This document shows positions 16,922-25,298 of a stretch of DNA of 58,951 nucleotides, piece by piece. The stretch's first letter is position 1, and every line of letters begins with the position of its first letter. Made by a program: the position numbers and the translations under genes. The stretch is from Magnetococcales bacterium (GTDB lineage: Bacteria > Pseudomonadota > Magnetococcia > Magnetococcales > JADFZT01), in the NCBI GenBank assembly GCA_015232395.1, contig JADFZT010000024.1, positions 1 to 58,951 on the forward strand. The letters run 5' to 3'. The notes below the pieces were generated by a model. It did not search any database. It saw only the letters and a program-made list of their open reading frames with translations, and was not told where the DNA came from.

Positions 16922-18616
16922 GTGGCGGATTCAGAGACCAAACATCCGGAAGAAGAGAGCACCACCCCCAGTGGGTTTTGGACTTTGGCTGCGGCGCTCA
17001 CGCCAAAAAAAGAGACCCTCTCCCAAATCAATCTGGGGGCTGTGACCGATAAAGTGGCTCCCCTCAAAGAAGCCCTCTCCCAGATGGAAATGGGGGGCTT
17101 GGGGGAAAAAGTACGCGCCAAAACCGCTTCCCTCCCCCGGGCCGGGCTGTGGGCTGGTGTTGTGGTGGTGGCCGGAGTGCTGGTAGCCGGAACCTATGCC
17201 CTCTTTTCTTCCCCAGCCACTCCCCCCCCCATGGAAACCACGCTCCAAGCCAAGAACGATGACAAGGCGGGCGCATTAAAGGATAAGGCCCAAGTTGAGC
17301 AGGCACTTGATAAAGCCAAAAAGATTGAAAAGGATCCCGGCAGCCGCCAAGCTGGAAAGATAAAAAATCCCGCCGAAAAAACAGATCAGAATAAAAATGT
17401 CAGCCAAACAAAACCAGTGGCTGAAAAAATACCCGCCCCCCTCACAGCTGGAACCAAGGTCACCGTCATCACCCTGCCGCCCCCCAGCCCGGGGTATGAT
17501 CTCCCCGCTGAAAAGATGACCCAGCTGGAAAAAAAGCTGGGAATGACTCGGCAGAGGCTGGAAAAATCTCTGAAACATCTCAAGAAAAGAGGCGTTCCCC
17601 AGGATAAGGTGGAAGCCCGGCTGGAAAAAATGGCCCAGCAGTTTCACCACCTGGCGACTGAAATCGACGCTCTAAATGAGGAAGATCACAACGTCACCCG
17701 ACTCATCAAAAAAGCGCAGCACCTGCTGGAAAGGGGTGAAAAGCTCCAACCCGCCCTGAAAAAATCCCTGGGCTCCACCCTGGGAAAACAGGGGATCACC
17801 CAGCCCAACATCGATCAACAGCTGGAAGCCTTTGCCAGCCAACATCAAAACCTCAAAACCACCCTCGCCCGCTTCCAATCCGGTGGCAAGGGGGCCTCCC
17901 GACTCATTCAGCAAGCCCGTGCTCTGCTCAAAGAAAACCAGTTCCGCAAAGCCAAAAAGCTGATCCCCGAAGCCCGGCAAACCCAGATCGAAAAAACCAT
18001 CGCGTTTCATGAAGAGACCGAACACTACAGCCTCCAGGCCGCCGCCCTCGCCGCCGCCAACGGCCAGCTGCAAATCGCCCTGTTCGACACGCTCAAAGCC
18101 ATTGAATCCTTTCAGGAAGCCATCGACCTCACCCCCAACACCGCCATCAAGGAGATGGTTACCTATCAAGATTTGATGGGAGCGGCCCTGATGCGGTCCG
18201 GGCGCTTTGATCTCGCGGAAGCTCACTTTGAAACAGCCGCGCTGATGGACAAAATCGCCCACCCCCCCAAGCCCCTGACCTCCTCCTTCAGCCTGGATAA
18301 GCTCGCCCTCTCCCAAACAGATCGCCCCCACCATCAGGAAGCCGAGCTGTTTTTGGAGCTCTCCCTGAAAATCAAAAAGCTGGCCACGGGGGAAAACAGC
18401 CTGTTCGTCATGGAGGCTCTGGGCAACCTGGCAGGATTTTTCAACCGAAAAGGCCAGCCCGAAAAAGCCGAGCAGCTCTATCAGCAGGCTCTCACCACCC
18501 TGGAAGCCAACTATCCCGACCTGCCCGTCACCCGCAAAATCCGCAACGACTATTCCATTTTTCTATTGGAAGCGGGACGAAAAAAAGAGGCCACAATGGT
18601 GTTTGATCGGGAATAG
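16922..18616 (+). CDS. Membrane-anchored coiled-coil/TPR protein
   Basis: A 564-aa protein starting at a GTG preceded by GGGAGGG. Residues 1-70 carry two imperfect copies of an LSQ(I/M)..G......KV unit (about 35-70), then one transmembrane helix (LWAGVVVVAGVLVAGTYALF, about 77-97). A Lys/Glu/Ala-rich linker and two related helical modules of about 70 residues follow. Each module contains a KRGVPQDKVEARLEKMAQQF-like helix and ends in RLIKKAQHLLE or RLIQQARALLK. The C-terminal third has TPR units (FDLAEAHFETAALMD, QPEKAEQLYQQALTTLE). Topology predicts a periplasmic C-terminal body. Neighbours are unrelated and point away, so it is probably monocistronic. I do not recognise the family. Confidence 0.75.
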   Translation: MADSETKHPEEESTTPSGFWTLAAALTPKKETLSQINLGAVTDKVAPLKEALSQMEMGGLGEKVRAKTASLPRAGLWAGVVVVAGVLVAGTYALFSSPATPPPMETTLQAKNDDKAGALKDKAQVEQALDKAKKIEKDPGSRQAGKIKNPAEKTDQNKNVSQTKPVAEKIPAPLTAGTKVTVITLPPPSPGYDLPAEKMTQLEKKLGMTRQRLEKSLKHLKKRGVPQDKVEARLEKMAQQFHHLATEIDALNEEDHNVTRLIKKAQHLLERGEKLQPALKKSLGSTLGKQGITQPNIDQQLEAFASQHQNLKTTLARFQSGGKGASRLIQQARALLKENQFRKAKKLIPEARQTQIEKTIAFHEETEHYSLQAAALAAANGQLQIALFDTLKAIESFQEAIDLTPNTAIKEMVTYQDLMGAALMRSGRFDLAEAHFETAALMDKIAHPPKPLTSSFSLDKLALSQTDRPHHQEAELFLELSLKIKKLATGENSLFVMEALGNLAGFFNRKGQPEKAEQLYQQALTTLEANYPDLPVTRKIRNDYSIFLLEAGRKKEATMVFDRE

Positions 18617-18746
18617 GCTCGCTCAAACAAAAACCCCTCTGGCCAGGGCTCGAACCACCCTCACCAAAGGGGTATAACTGCCGTAAAGGATGGCTGACAA
18701 CCTTCCCCAAAGCCTCCGACTCCAACCAAAAATCCTCGGGGAACCC

Positions 18747-18851
18747 ATAGGATGCGGTGAGCAACGCGAACCGCATCAATCAAAACTCTCTGGTTCAAAC
18801 ACCTGTGAAAGCTCCCGAACGATGCGGTTCGCGCGGCTCACCGCATCCTAC
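18747..18851. repeat. Facing pair of REP-like repeats
   Basis: Two copies of the GATGCGGTGAGC...ACCGCATC repeat face each other at 18747-18784 and 18821-18851, separated by about 36 bases. Each is itself partly palindromic. The pair sits between the convergent ends of the 16922 TPR gene and the 18885 cNMP-binding gene, where it could form a bidirectional structure or mark an insertion. Confidence 0.6.
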
Positions 18852-18884
18852 ATAAGCGACCCACCCAAGCCTTCCAACCAAGGG

Positions 18885-19436
18885 CTATCTCAGGGTAGCC
18901 CGCCCCCCTGCCCAGGAGTCATTTTCCATCCGCTTGATCGCCAGCGTCAGGTGCTCGGCAAAGCTGGGGAAGCGTTCACACAGATCCCGCAGGTGGTCCC
19001 CATCCATCACCAGCAAGTCCCCCTCTTCCATCACCTGAGCCGTCAGGGTGTGGCGGCCATGTCTGGAGACAGTACACACCTCCCCCACACAGCGCCCCTC
19101 ACTGAACTCCCGGCGATCCTGCCACTCCTCGGAATCATCCCCGTCGGCCAAGTCGCAATAGCCGTAAGCGCCGAAATCCATCCACTCATGCTTGTGCATC
19201 TTGTGGCCCACCGCCACCCGCCCCTTGCGGATGATGAAAATGGCATCGTCGTGCTCTCCCTCGTGGAAAAGCACCTGCCCCTCCTTCACATGCATCAGAT
19301 GGACAAAATCGTTCAGCCTCTGGCACTCCTCCGGGGTCAATTCTGCAAGGTAGGGATTTTTTTCCAACCACTCCCTGCGACGCTCAACCAACGCTTCTGG
19401 TCCACTCAGTGGTTCCGCCCTTTTTTCCACTCTCAT
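18885..19436 (-). CDS. Cyclic-nucleotide-binding domain protein with acidic insertion
   Basis: A 183-aa single-domain protein. The CNB fold is recognisable from FVHLMHVKEGQVLFHEGEHDDAIFIIRKGRVAVG, and a phosphate-binding-cassette-like segment follows (FSEGRCVGEVCTVSRHGRHTLTAQV) with a final LLVMDGDHL strand. Between them is an unusual insertion of about 30 residues rich in Asp and Glu (DLADGDDSEEW). No DNA-binding or catalytic domain is attached, so it probably acts through a partner. The ATG at 19436 is preceded by GGAGGAGAGC; an alternative start 15 codons earlier is less likely. Whether it binds cAMP or cGMP cannot be told. Confidence 0.75.
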   Translation of the reverse strand: MRVEKRAEPLSGPEALVERRREWLEKNPYLAELTPEECQRLNDFVHLMHVKEGQVLFHEGEHDDAIFIIRKGRVAVGHKMHKHEWMDFGAYGYCDLADGDDSEEWQDRREFSEGRCVGEVCTVSRHGRHTLTAQVMEEGDLLVMDGDHLRDLCERFPSFAEHLTLAIKRMENDSWAGGRATLR

Positions 19437-19811
19437 GATCCGCTCTCCTCCGTCAGCAAAACCAGCCACACACCCACGCAAGGGGTCCTGCTACCCCTCA
19501 CTCCTCGCGGCTGGGATCCAAATAATATGAGAGGGCCTGTCAGGCCTTTTTTTGATAGATGGGGAAACCCAAATACTTGGACAACGACACCCTGAACAAG
19601 TTCCAAAAAATTGAATGGGCATATGAATTGTTTTTTGGGGAAGGCTTGCTGAAAAAACATCCTCATGAGGAGGGTGAATCAGGGGGAAGAAGATAGCATA
19701 AGGGAATTGTAGCAAGCTTGCCGGTCAAAGATGACGACTACTAAACGCTTGAGCTACCAGAGCTGTTTAAACGAATGATAATGGCATGATGCTGGACGGC
19801 ATGACATCAAC
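19437..19811. other. Intergenic region
   Basis: No convincing gene. It contains a short perfect stem, GGCCTG-T-CAGGCC followed by T7 on the plus strand near 19537-19557, but no plus-strand gene ends nearby, so a terminator role is doubtful. The promoter of the cNMP-binding gene should lie here. Confidence 0.35.
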
Positions 19812-20419
<608 letters not shown>

Positions 20420-20459
20420 TCAACAGCAACACGTCTGCCCTTCCGAGACACTCTCCCTC

Positions 20460-21716
20460 TTAAGGATAGACCGGAAAACGGCTGCACATCTCCCCAACCC
20501 GCTCTCTCACACCAGCCTCTACCTCCGGATCCCCCTCTGGATTTTTATCCAGAGCGTTCAACACCTGCACAATCATCTCACCGATAGCGGTAAATTCAGC
20601 CACACCAAACCCACGACTGGTGGCGGCGGGGGTGCCCAGGCGAATGCCTGAGGTGATGAAAGGGCTTCTTGGATCATTGGGGATCGCATTTTTGTTGCAG
20701 GTCAGGCCCGAGCGCTCCAGAGCCTTTTCCGCTTCCTTGCCGGTGATGTTCAAGCTCGTCAGATCCACCAGCATCAGGTGATTGTCGGTGCCTCCGGAAA
20801 CAATCCGCAACCCTCCGGCCACCAAGGTTTCGGCCAGGGCGTGGGCGTTGGCACGAACGGCTTGGCAATAGCGGGTAAATTCAGGCGAGAGCGCCTCTTT
20901 GAAGGCTACCGCCTTGGCGGCGATCACATGCATCAAAGGCCCCCCCTGGGTACCGGGAAAAATCTTCGAGTTGATCTTTTTCGCCAGATCCTCCCGGTTG
21001 GTAAGGATCATCCCCCCCCGGGGGCCTCTCAAGGTTTTGTGGGTGGTGGTGGTGACGATATCCGCATGGGGAAAGGGGTTTGGATGCTCACCGGTCGCAA
21101 CCAATCCCGCAAAGTGGGCCATATCCACCACCATCGCCGCCCCCACCTCGTCACAGATTTCCCGAAACTTGGGAAAATCGATGATCCGGCTATAGGCGGA
21201 AGCGCCCGCCACGATAATTTTGGGCTTGTGCTCCCGGGCCAACGCCGCCACCTGGTCGTAATCGATCCGCTCGGTGGTGGATTCCAATCCATACTGGACT
21301 GCCTTGAAGACCTGCCCGGAAAAGCTCACCTTGGAGCCGTGGGTCAGATGTCCCCCATCAGCCAGAGACATCCCCAGGATGGTATCCCCCGGAGCCGCCA
21401 CAGCCAGATAAGCCGCCATATTCGCCTGGGAGCCCGAATGGGGCTGAACATTGGCGAATTCACAGCCGAAGAGTTCCTTGGCTCGCGCAATCGCCAAATC
21501 TTCCGCCTGATCCACATATTCACAGCCGCCATAATAGCGCTTGTGGGGATAGCCTTCGGCATATTTGTTGGTCATGATGGAGCCCTGGGCCTCCAGCACG
21601 GCCGGGCTGACAATATTTTCCGAGGCGATCAATTCGATCTGATCCCGCTGCCGCCCCAGTTCAGCCTGGATGGCGTTGTAGATTTCCGGATCTTGGCTTT
21701 GCAAAAGGGTGCTCAT
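20460..21716 (-). CDS. glyA: Serine hydroxymethyltransferase
   Basis: PLP enzyme interconverting serine and glycine with tetrahydrofolate, the main source of one-carbon units. The 418-aa protein has [20 protein letters not shown], the [20 protein letters not shown] segment, the [10 protein letters not shown] motif, and the PLP-Lys in [18 protein letters not shown] (Lys about 230). Length is typical. GGAG lies about 9 bases before the ATG, and the rpiB stop is 6 bases upstream, so the two are co-transcribed; the rpiB-glyA pairing is common in proteobacteria. Confidence 0.97.
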   Translation of the reverse strand: MSTLLQSQDPEIYNAIQAELGRQRDQIELIASENIVSPAVLEAQGSIMTNKYAEGYPHKRYYGGCEYVDQAEDLAIARAKELFGCEFANVQPHSGSQANMAAYLAVAAPGDTILGMSLADGGHLTHGSKVSFSGQVFKAVQYGLESTTERIDYDQVAALAREHKPKIIVAGASAYSRIIDFPKFREICDEVGAAMVVDMAHFAGLVATGEHPNPFPHADIVTTTTHKTLRGPRGGMILTNREDLAKKINSKIFPGTQGGPLMHVIAAKAVAFKEALSPEFTRYCQAVRANAHALAETLVAGGLRIVSGGTDNHLMLVDLTSLNITGKEAEKALERSGLTCNKNAIPNDPRSPFITSGIRLGTPAATSRGFGVAEFTAIGEMIVQVLNALDKNPEGDPEVEAGVRERVGEMCSRFPVYP

Positions 21717-21722
21717 TCAGGT

Positions 21723-22157
21723 CTACTCCGCAGGTTCCAGTTTATCGATACGCCGTTGGTGACGGCCCCCGTCAAAGGGTTCGGCCAGCCACACCTTGAG
21801 AATTTCTTCCGCTACCGCCGGTCCCGTCACCCGCCCCCCCAACACCAAAACATTGGCGTCGTTGTGCCGTCGGGACATGCGGGCGGTATAGTCGTCATGA
21901 CAGAGAGCAGCACGGATGCCGGAAAAACGGTTGGCCGCCATGGACATGCCCAGGCCAGTGCCACAGAGCAAAAGCCCCCGCTCCCCTTCCCCATTCAAAA
22001 GGGCCTGGCAGAGCTTTTTGGCATAGTCACCATAATCCACCGACTGGGCACCATCCACCCCCAGGTCCACCACCTCGACCCCCTGGCCACGCATCTGCTC
22101 CACCAAGGCTGCCTTCAGCTCCCAGGCGCCGTGATCACACGCTACAAGTATTCGCAT
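21723..22157 (-). CDS. rpiB: Ribose-5-phosphate isomerase B
   Basis: Interconverts ribose-5-phosphate and ribulose-5-phosphate. The 144-aa protein (ATG at 22157) shows the RpiB/LacAB features: ILVACDHGAWELK at the N-terminus, VDYGDYAKKLCQAL, LLLCGTGLGMSMAANRFSGIRAALCHDDYTARMSRRHNDANVLVLGGR, and a C-terminal EPFDGGRHQRRI. The catalytic Cys lies in LLLCGTG. A TTG nine codons upstream is an alternative start, but AAGGA lies about 12 bases before the ATG. Directly upstream of glyA. Confidence 0.95.
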   Translation of the reverse strand: MRILVACDHGAWELKAALVEQMRGQGVEVVDLGVDGAQSVDYGDYAKKLCQALLNGEGERGLLLCGTGLGMSMAANRFSGIRAALCHDDYTARMSRRHNDANVLVLGGRVTGPAVAEEILKVWLAEPFDGGRHQRRIDKLEPAE

Positions 22158-22241
22158 TTTGGTTGATTTTCCTTGAAAATTCAAATAATCCGGTATTCAT
22201 GAAGAGGGAAAAGCGCACCAAGCTCAGGTCATGAGCCGCCT

Positions 22242-22808
22242 TCACGATTTGCTGTTCAGATCCGCCTCACAGGCTTCTGGAGCCTGGGGTTGGGCCTCTT
22301 CCTTCTGTTTTTTATCCCGGCGAAAGCGAAAACGCCTACGGGCCTTGCGCATCTTTTCCGAACGCCGATCCCGGGTGGCCTCGATAAACCAATGGGCGAT
22401 GTAATAGCTGAACACTCCGGCCAGAGGGGCCAGAATGGTGCTACCCAGGGTGATAGGCCAAAAAAGTTCGGAAAGGTTTTCGATGATGGCCGGGTCAAAA
22501 TGGTCAGAACCGCTCTCCATCCCCATCATCCCTGCGCCCATTTTATAATCAGCCCAGAAAAAAATCGGAAAAGTCAGCGGATTTCCCACTACCGTACCGA
22601 TCCAGGAAGCCACCTTCGATCCCCCAAAGATCAGGCACAGTGCCGTCGATAACAGCAGGTGAAATCCCAAAAACGGGGTAAAAGAGACCATCACCCCAAA
22701 TGAGACCCCCAAGGCGATGTCGTGGGAATCGGCAGGTAAACGGTGCAGTCGAATCAGCTGGTAACGAAAAAAATCCTTGGGTTCGCGCTTTTTTTTCGGT
22801 TCGGTCAA
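22242..22808 (-). CDS. DUF2062 inner-membrane protein
   Basis: A 188-aa membrane protein of the DUF2062 family. Typical features are the motif HDIALGVSFGVMVSFTPFLGFH followed by LLLSTALCLIFGGSKVASWIGTVVGNPLTFP, with further hydrophobic segments around 120-140 (LGSTILAPLAGVFSYYIAHW). The tail is strongly basic (RRSEKMRKARRRFRFRRDKK). No other ATG gives a sensible N-terminus, so the start appears to be TTG. It lies between lapB and rpiB on the same strand. Function of the family is not established. Confidence 0.85.
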   Translation of the reverse strand: MTEPKKKREPKDFFRYQLIRLHRLPADSHDIALGVSFGVMVSFTPFLGFHLLLSTALCLIFGGSKVASWIGTVVGNPLTFPIFFWADYKMGAGMMGMESGSDHFDPAIIENLSELFWPITLGSTILAPLAGVFSYYIAHWFIEATRDRRSEKMRKARRRFRFRRDKKQKEEAQPQAPEACEADLNSKS

Positions 22809-22875
22809 GGCTCACAACCCCGTCCAAAACAGCTATTTGGTGATCAATTCTGCTCCCCCATGGACAAACATCCCA

Positions 22876-24081
22876 TCAAAGGGGTTCAGAGGTATCCCAA
22901 CGGTGGCACTGGGGACATTTCCAGTAAATGTCCTTGGACTTGAAACCACACTGGGAGCACTGAAAATTTTTGTGCTGACTCGTCAGGTGGTCCAAACACC
23001 CCTCGGCCACATAAAAAACATCCCGCCAATTCCCTTGCTTGGCCTCCAGGGCAATCAAACGCCGGGCTACTTCCGCCATGCCGGGATATTTGATCTGACC
23101 TTTGCGCAGCACCTCGGCGGCTTCCTCCAAGCGTCCCGCTTCCGACAACATTTGGCTCCAGCGAATGATCAACCGGGCCGAAGCGGAAGGGGCGTCCACC
23201 GCCTCGCTCATACACTTTTCGAATCCCTCGGCATCGCCCAGCAGATCGTAAGCCCGTTTGAGCGGATCCACCAGCAGAAAAAAGTGGCTGGGACGGGTCT
23301 TTTTGAGAGTGGAGAAACTTTTGATCGCTTGGCGAACGTTACCCACCTCCAACTGCCACTCCCCCAACAACCGACACGCCTCAACACAGCCGGGAAAAAC
23401 CTTGAGAGCGGCCTGAAACTGGGAAATGGCCCGGTCTGCTTCCGACTCCCGCAACGCCTCCTGCCCCATTTTCAGGCGAATGTGCGCCTCCCGCCGGGGA
23501 TCGCTCTGACCGGTCACCTTGTGGAGCTTGTGGAGAATTTCCAGGGCGGCGGCCCAGCGCCCCTCACTTTCGTGGAGGGCCTGCAATCCTGCCAAGGCCT
23601 TTTGGTGGTTGGGGGCCACCTCCAACACCTGCCGGTAGGCCTCCACCGCCCGGTCCACAAACCCGCCCTGACGAAAATCTTCCGCCAGCCCAAACATGGC
23701 CCCGCTACGGATATCCACAGGCAGATTGGGCCTGGCAATGATGTTTTGGTGGATACGAATGGCCCGCCCCACCTCTCCACGGGCGCGAAAAAGACTGCCC
23801 AGGGAGAGATAGATCTCTACCGTTTCGGAATTGATGCGCACCACCTTGATAAACTCTTCGATGGCTTTGTCCGGCTCGTCGGCGAGAAGAAAATTGAGCC
23901 CCCGAAGATAGAGTGCCGACTCCTCCTCCCGGCGCGCCCGACGTCCCTCCCGGGAACCCTCCTGCCAGCCCCGGCGAAACCCGGCCCGATAGACCAAACC
24001 GCCACAGGCTACGGCAACAACCAGCCATCCCACTTGTGAGAAGGTTAGCAGTCCATTGAGGGAGTCACTGGAAAAATCCAT
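22876..24081 (-). CDS. lapB: LPS assembly regulator LapB
   Basis: LapB (YciM) is an inner-membrane TPR protein that directs FtsH to degrade LpxC and so balances LPS synthesis. The 401-aa protein has one N-terminal transmembrane helix (VGWLVVAVACGGLVYRAGF), a basic stretch, about nine TPR units (from YLRGLNFLLADEPDKAIEEF), and a C-terminal rubredoxin-like knuckle with two CxxC pairs (CSQCGF and CPQCHRW). All are diagnostic. It follows lapA, downstream of rpsA-ihfB, the order conserved in many proteobacteria, with about 210 bases between lapA and lapB here. Confidence 0.95.
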   Translation of the reverse strand: MDFSSDSLNGLLTFSQVGWLVVAVACGGLVYRAGFRRGWQEGSREGRRARREEESALYLRGLNFLLADEPDKAIEEFIKVVRINSETVEIYLSLGSLFRARGEVGRAIRIHQNIIARPNLPVDIRSGAMFGLAEDFRQGGFVDRAVEAYRQVLEVAPNHQKALAGLQALHESEGRWAAALEILHKLHKVTGQSDPRREAHIRLKMGQEALRESEADRAISQFQAALKVFPGCVEACRLLGEWQLEVGNVRQAIKSFSTLKKTRPSHFFLLVDPLKRAYDLLGDAEGFEKCMSEAVDAPSASARLIIRWSQMLSEAGRLEEAAEVLRKGQIKYPGMAEVARRLIALEAKQGNWRDVFYVAEGCLDHLTSQHKNFQCSQCGFKSKDIYWKCPQCHRWDTSEPL

Positions 24082-24175
24082 GGTTCGGTCTGTGGGGGAT
24101 AGACATCTTGGGGGTCAAGTTCAGGGGCAAAGCCCGAATTCGATACACAATGATGGTGGTTTATGATCCTGCGAT

Positions 24176-24267
24176 AGCAGGGAGGCTGTTCGGCAATGCA
24201 ATCCCTGGTGAGCAGGGAGGCTGTTTAAGCGATGCGCCCCCTGATGGGCAGAGAGGCTGTTCAGCCC
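24176..24267. repeat. Three tandem GCAGGGAGGCTGTT repeats
   Basis: Three consecutive units begin AGCAGGGAGGCTGTTC (24176), AGCAGGGAGGCTGTTT (24211) and GCAGAGAGGCTGTTC (24248), period 35-37 bases, with diverged spacers. They lie in the lapA-lapB gap. The third unit also forms the hairpin at 24255-24275. Confidence 0.65.
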
Positions 24268-24275
24268 GGACAGCC
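24255..24275. terminator. Hairpin in lapA-lapB gap
   Basis: GGCTGT-TCAGCCCGG-ACAGCC forms a 6-bp stem about 20 bases after the lapA stop. On the minus strand, the direction of lapA, it is not followed by a T run. On the plus strand it is followed by CC then T6, but no plus gene is near. It could attenuate or stabilise the lapA transcript before lapB. Confidence 0.35.
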
Positions 24276-24293
24276 CCTTTTTTCGGATCTGGA

Positions 24294-24599
24294 TCAGAGC
24301 TGGATATCATCCTCAAGAGGCAGGTTGCGCAGATTGGCCAACTCTTCCTCCAGTTCACGATTTTCCTGTAGCAGCTGGCCAACCCGCTGGCGGGGCTTAA
24401 AACTACTGAGCCAGCCGGTGAGAGACCCCACCAACAAACCGATTAACAGGGGCACCAAAACCAGTCCAAACAGCGGGATGTGGTCGAAAGTCACCCCCCC
24501 AGGGATGTGAACAGTCACCTCGGTCTGGTTGGCCATGGCAAATTGTAGAGAGAAGAAACCAATGGCCGCGACCAGGATCAGATTAAGCCAGACGAACAT
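24294..24599 (-). CDS. lapA: LPS assembly protein LapA (DUF1049)
   Basis: LapA is a small inner-membrane protein acting with LapB in LPS homeostasis. From the ATG at 24599 it is 101 aa, the usual length, with two transmembrane helices (NLILVAAIGFFSLQFAMAN and PLFGLVLVPLLIGLLVGSL). Between them are the family motif NQTEVTVHIPGG and, after the second helix, a C-terminal coiled coil (VGQLLQENRELEEELANLRNL). The frame is open 47 codons further upstream, but that part is not LapA-like. Position between ihfB and lapB is conserved. Confidence 0.85.
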   Translation of the reverse strand: MFVWLNLILVAAIGFFSLQFAMANQTEVTVHIPGGVTFDHIPLFGLVLVPLLIGLLVGSLTGWLSSFKPRQRVGQLLQENRELEEELANLRNLPLEDDIQL

Positions 24600-24989
24600 A
24601 TTTTGAAAACCATTGGGGAGCAGGCGTTCCACCCAGAGAACGGATTTGGTGGATCTCCCCCCCTTTGCAAGGGGACGCCCAAGGGGATCGAGAGCATAAC
24701 CGGATTCTATTACAATCGGTTCCGTTGTAACCAGCCCCATACTGCGACCCAGCCTTTTGGTCCTGCTTTTGGCAACTGACAGTCGAGGCCTCCCCTGTCA
24801 TGAAGGAAGACCCCGACCGACAAAAGCCACAGTACCGATTGGTTTCGATCCCACCATTGAATCCAGGCAGGATGGCGAACCAGATAAGGCGAACCCCAAA
24901 AAGCCGGGAGTAGGCCATTCAATCAATCCAGGCCAGCTGAAAAACCGTTCCAGCTCAACCAGAAGGCAGGTGTGTCCCGGGTGACGGAG
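24600..24989. other. Intergenic region between ihfB and lapA
   Basis: About 390 bases with no convincing gene on either strand; the open frames present have no domain and no clear ribosome site. In related clusters ihfB and lapA are close together, so this may be inserted or decayed sequence, and lapA may have its own promoter here. Confidence 0.35.
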
Positions 24990-25265
24990 TCAGCTGTCCA
25001 CCCGTTGACGAAGTTCCTTCCCGGCTTTAAAGAAAGGCACCCGTTTTTCAGCTACCTGCACCCTTTCGCCGGTTTTAGGATTACGTCCCTCCCAGGCAGA
25101 GCGTACTTTAACACTGAAACTCCCGAAGCCCCGCAGTTCGACACGTTCTTGTCGCCCCAGAGCTCCGCTGATTTCATTGAGCACCGTTGTAACAGCCACT
25201 TCAGCCTCTTTCCGTGAGAGACCCTTGCGCTGGACCACAGCGTCAATCAGTTCGGATTTGGTCAT
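24990..25265 (-). CDS. ihfB: Integration host factor beta subunit
   Basis: DNA-bending nucleoid protein, partner of IHF-alpha; among other roles it assists sigma-54 promoters. The 91-aa protein begins MTKSELIDAVVQRKGLS and has the DNABII signature VELRGFGSFSVKVRSAWEGRNPKTGE with the intercalating Pro. GRNPKTG and the KAGKELRQRV tail are IHF-beta-like. It follows rpsA with a 33-base gap, as in most proteobacteria. Relevant here because the window has sigma-54-type promoters and activators. Confidence 0.95.
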   Translation of the reverse strand: MTKSELIDAVVQRKGLSRKEAEVAVTTVLNEISGALGRQERVELRGFGSFSVKVRSAWEGRNPKTGERVQVAEKRVPFFKAGKELRQRVDS

Positions 25266-25298
25266 GGGAAACCTCTTCAGATCCGGTATGAAAAAAAG

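Noticed and set aside
19537-19557. GGCCTG/CAGGCC stem with T7 as a terminator
   Set aside because: It is oriented for plus-strand transcription but no plus gene ends nearby, and the loop is a single base unless the stem shortens.
20778-22166. 462-codon plus-strand frame across glyA and rpiB
   Set aside because: Antisense to two firmly identified genes.
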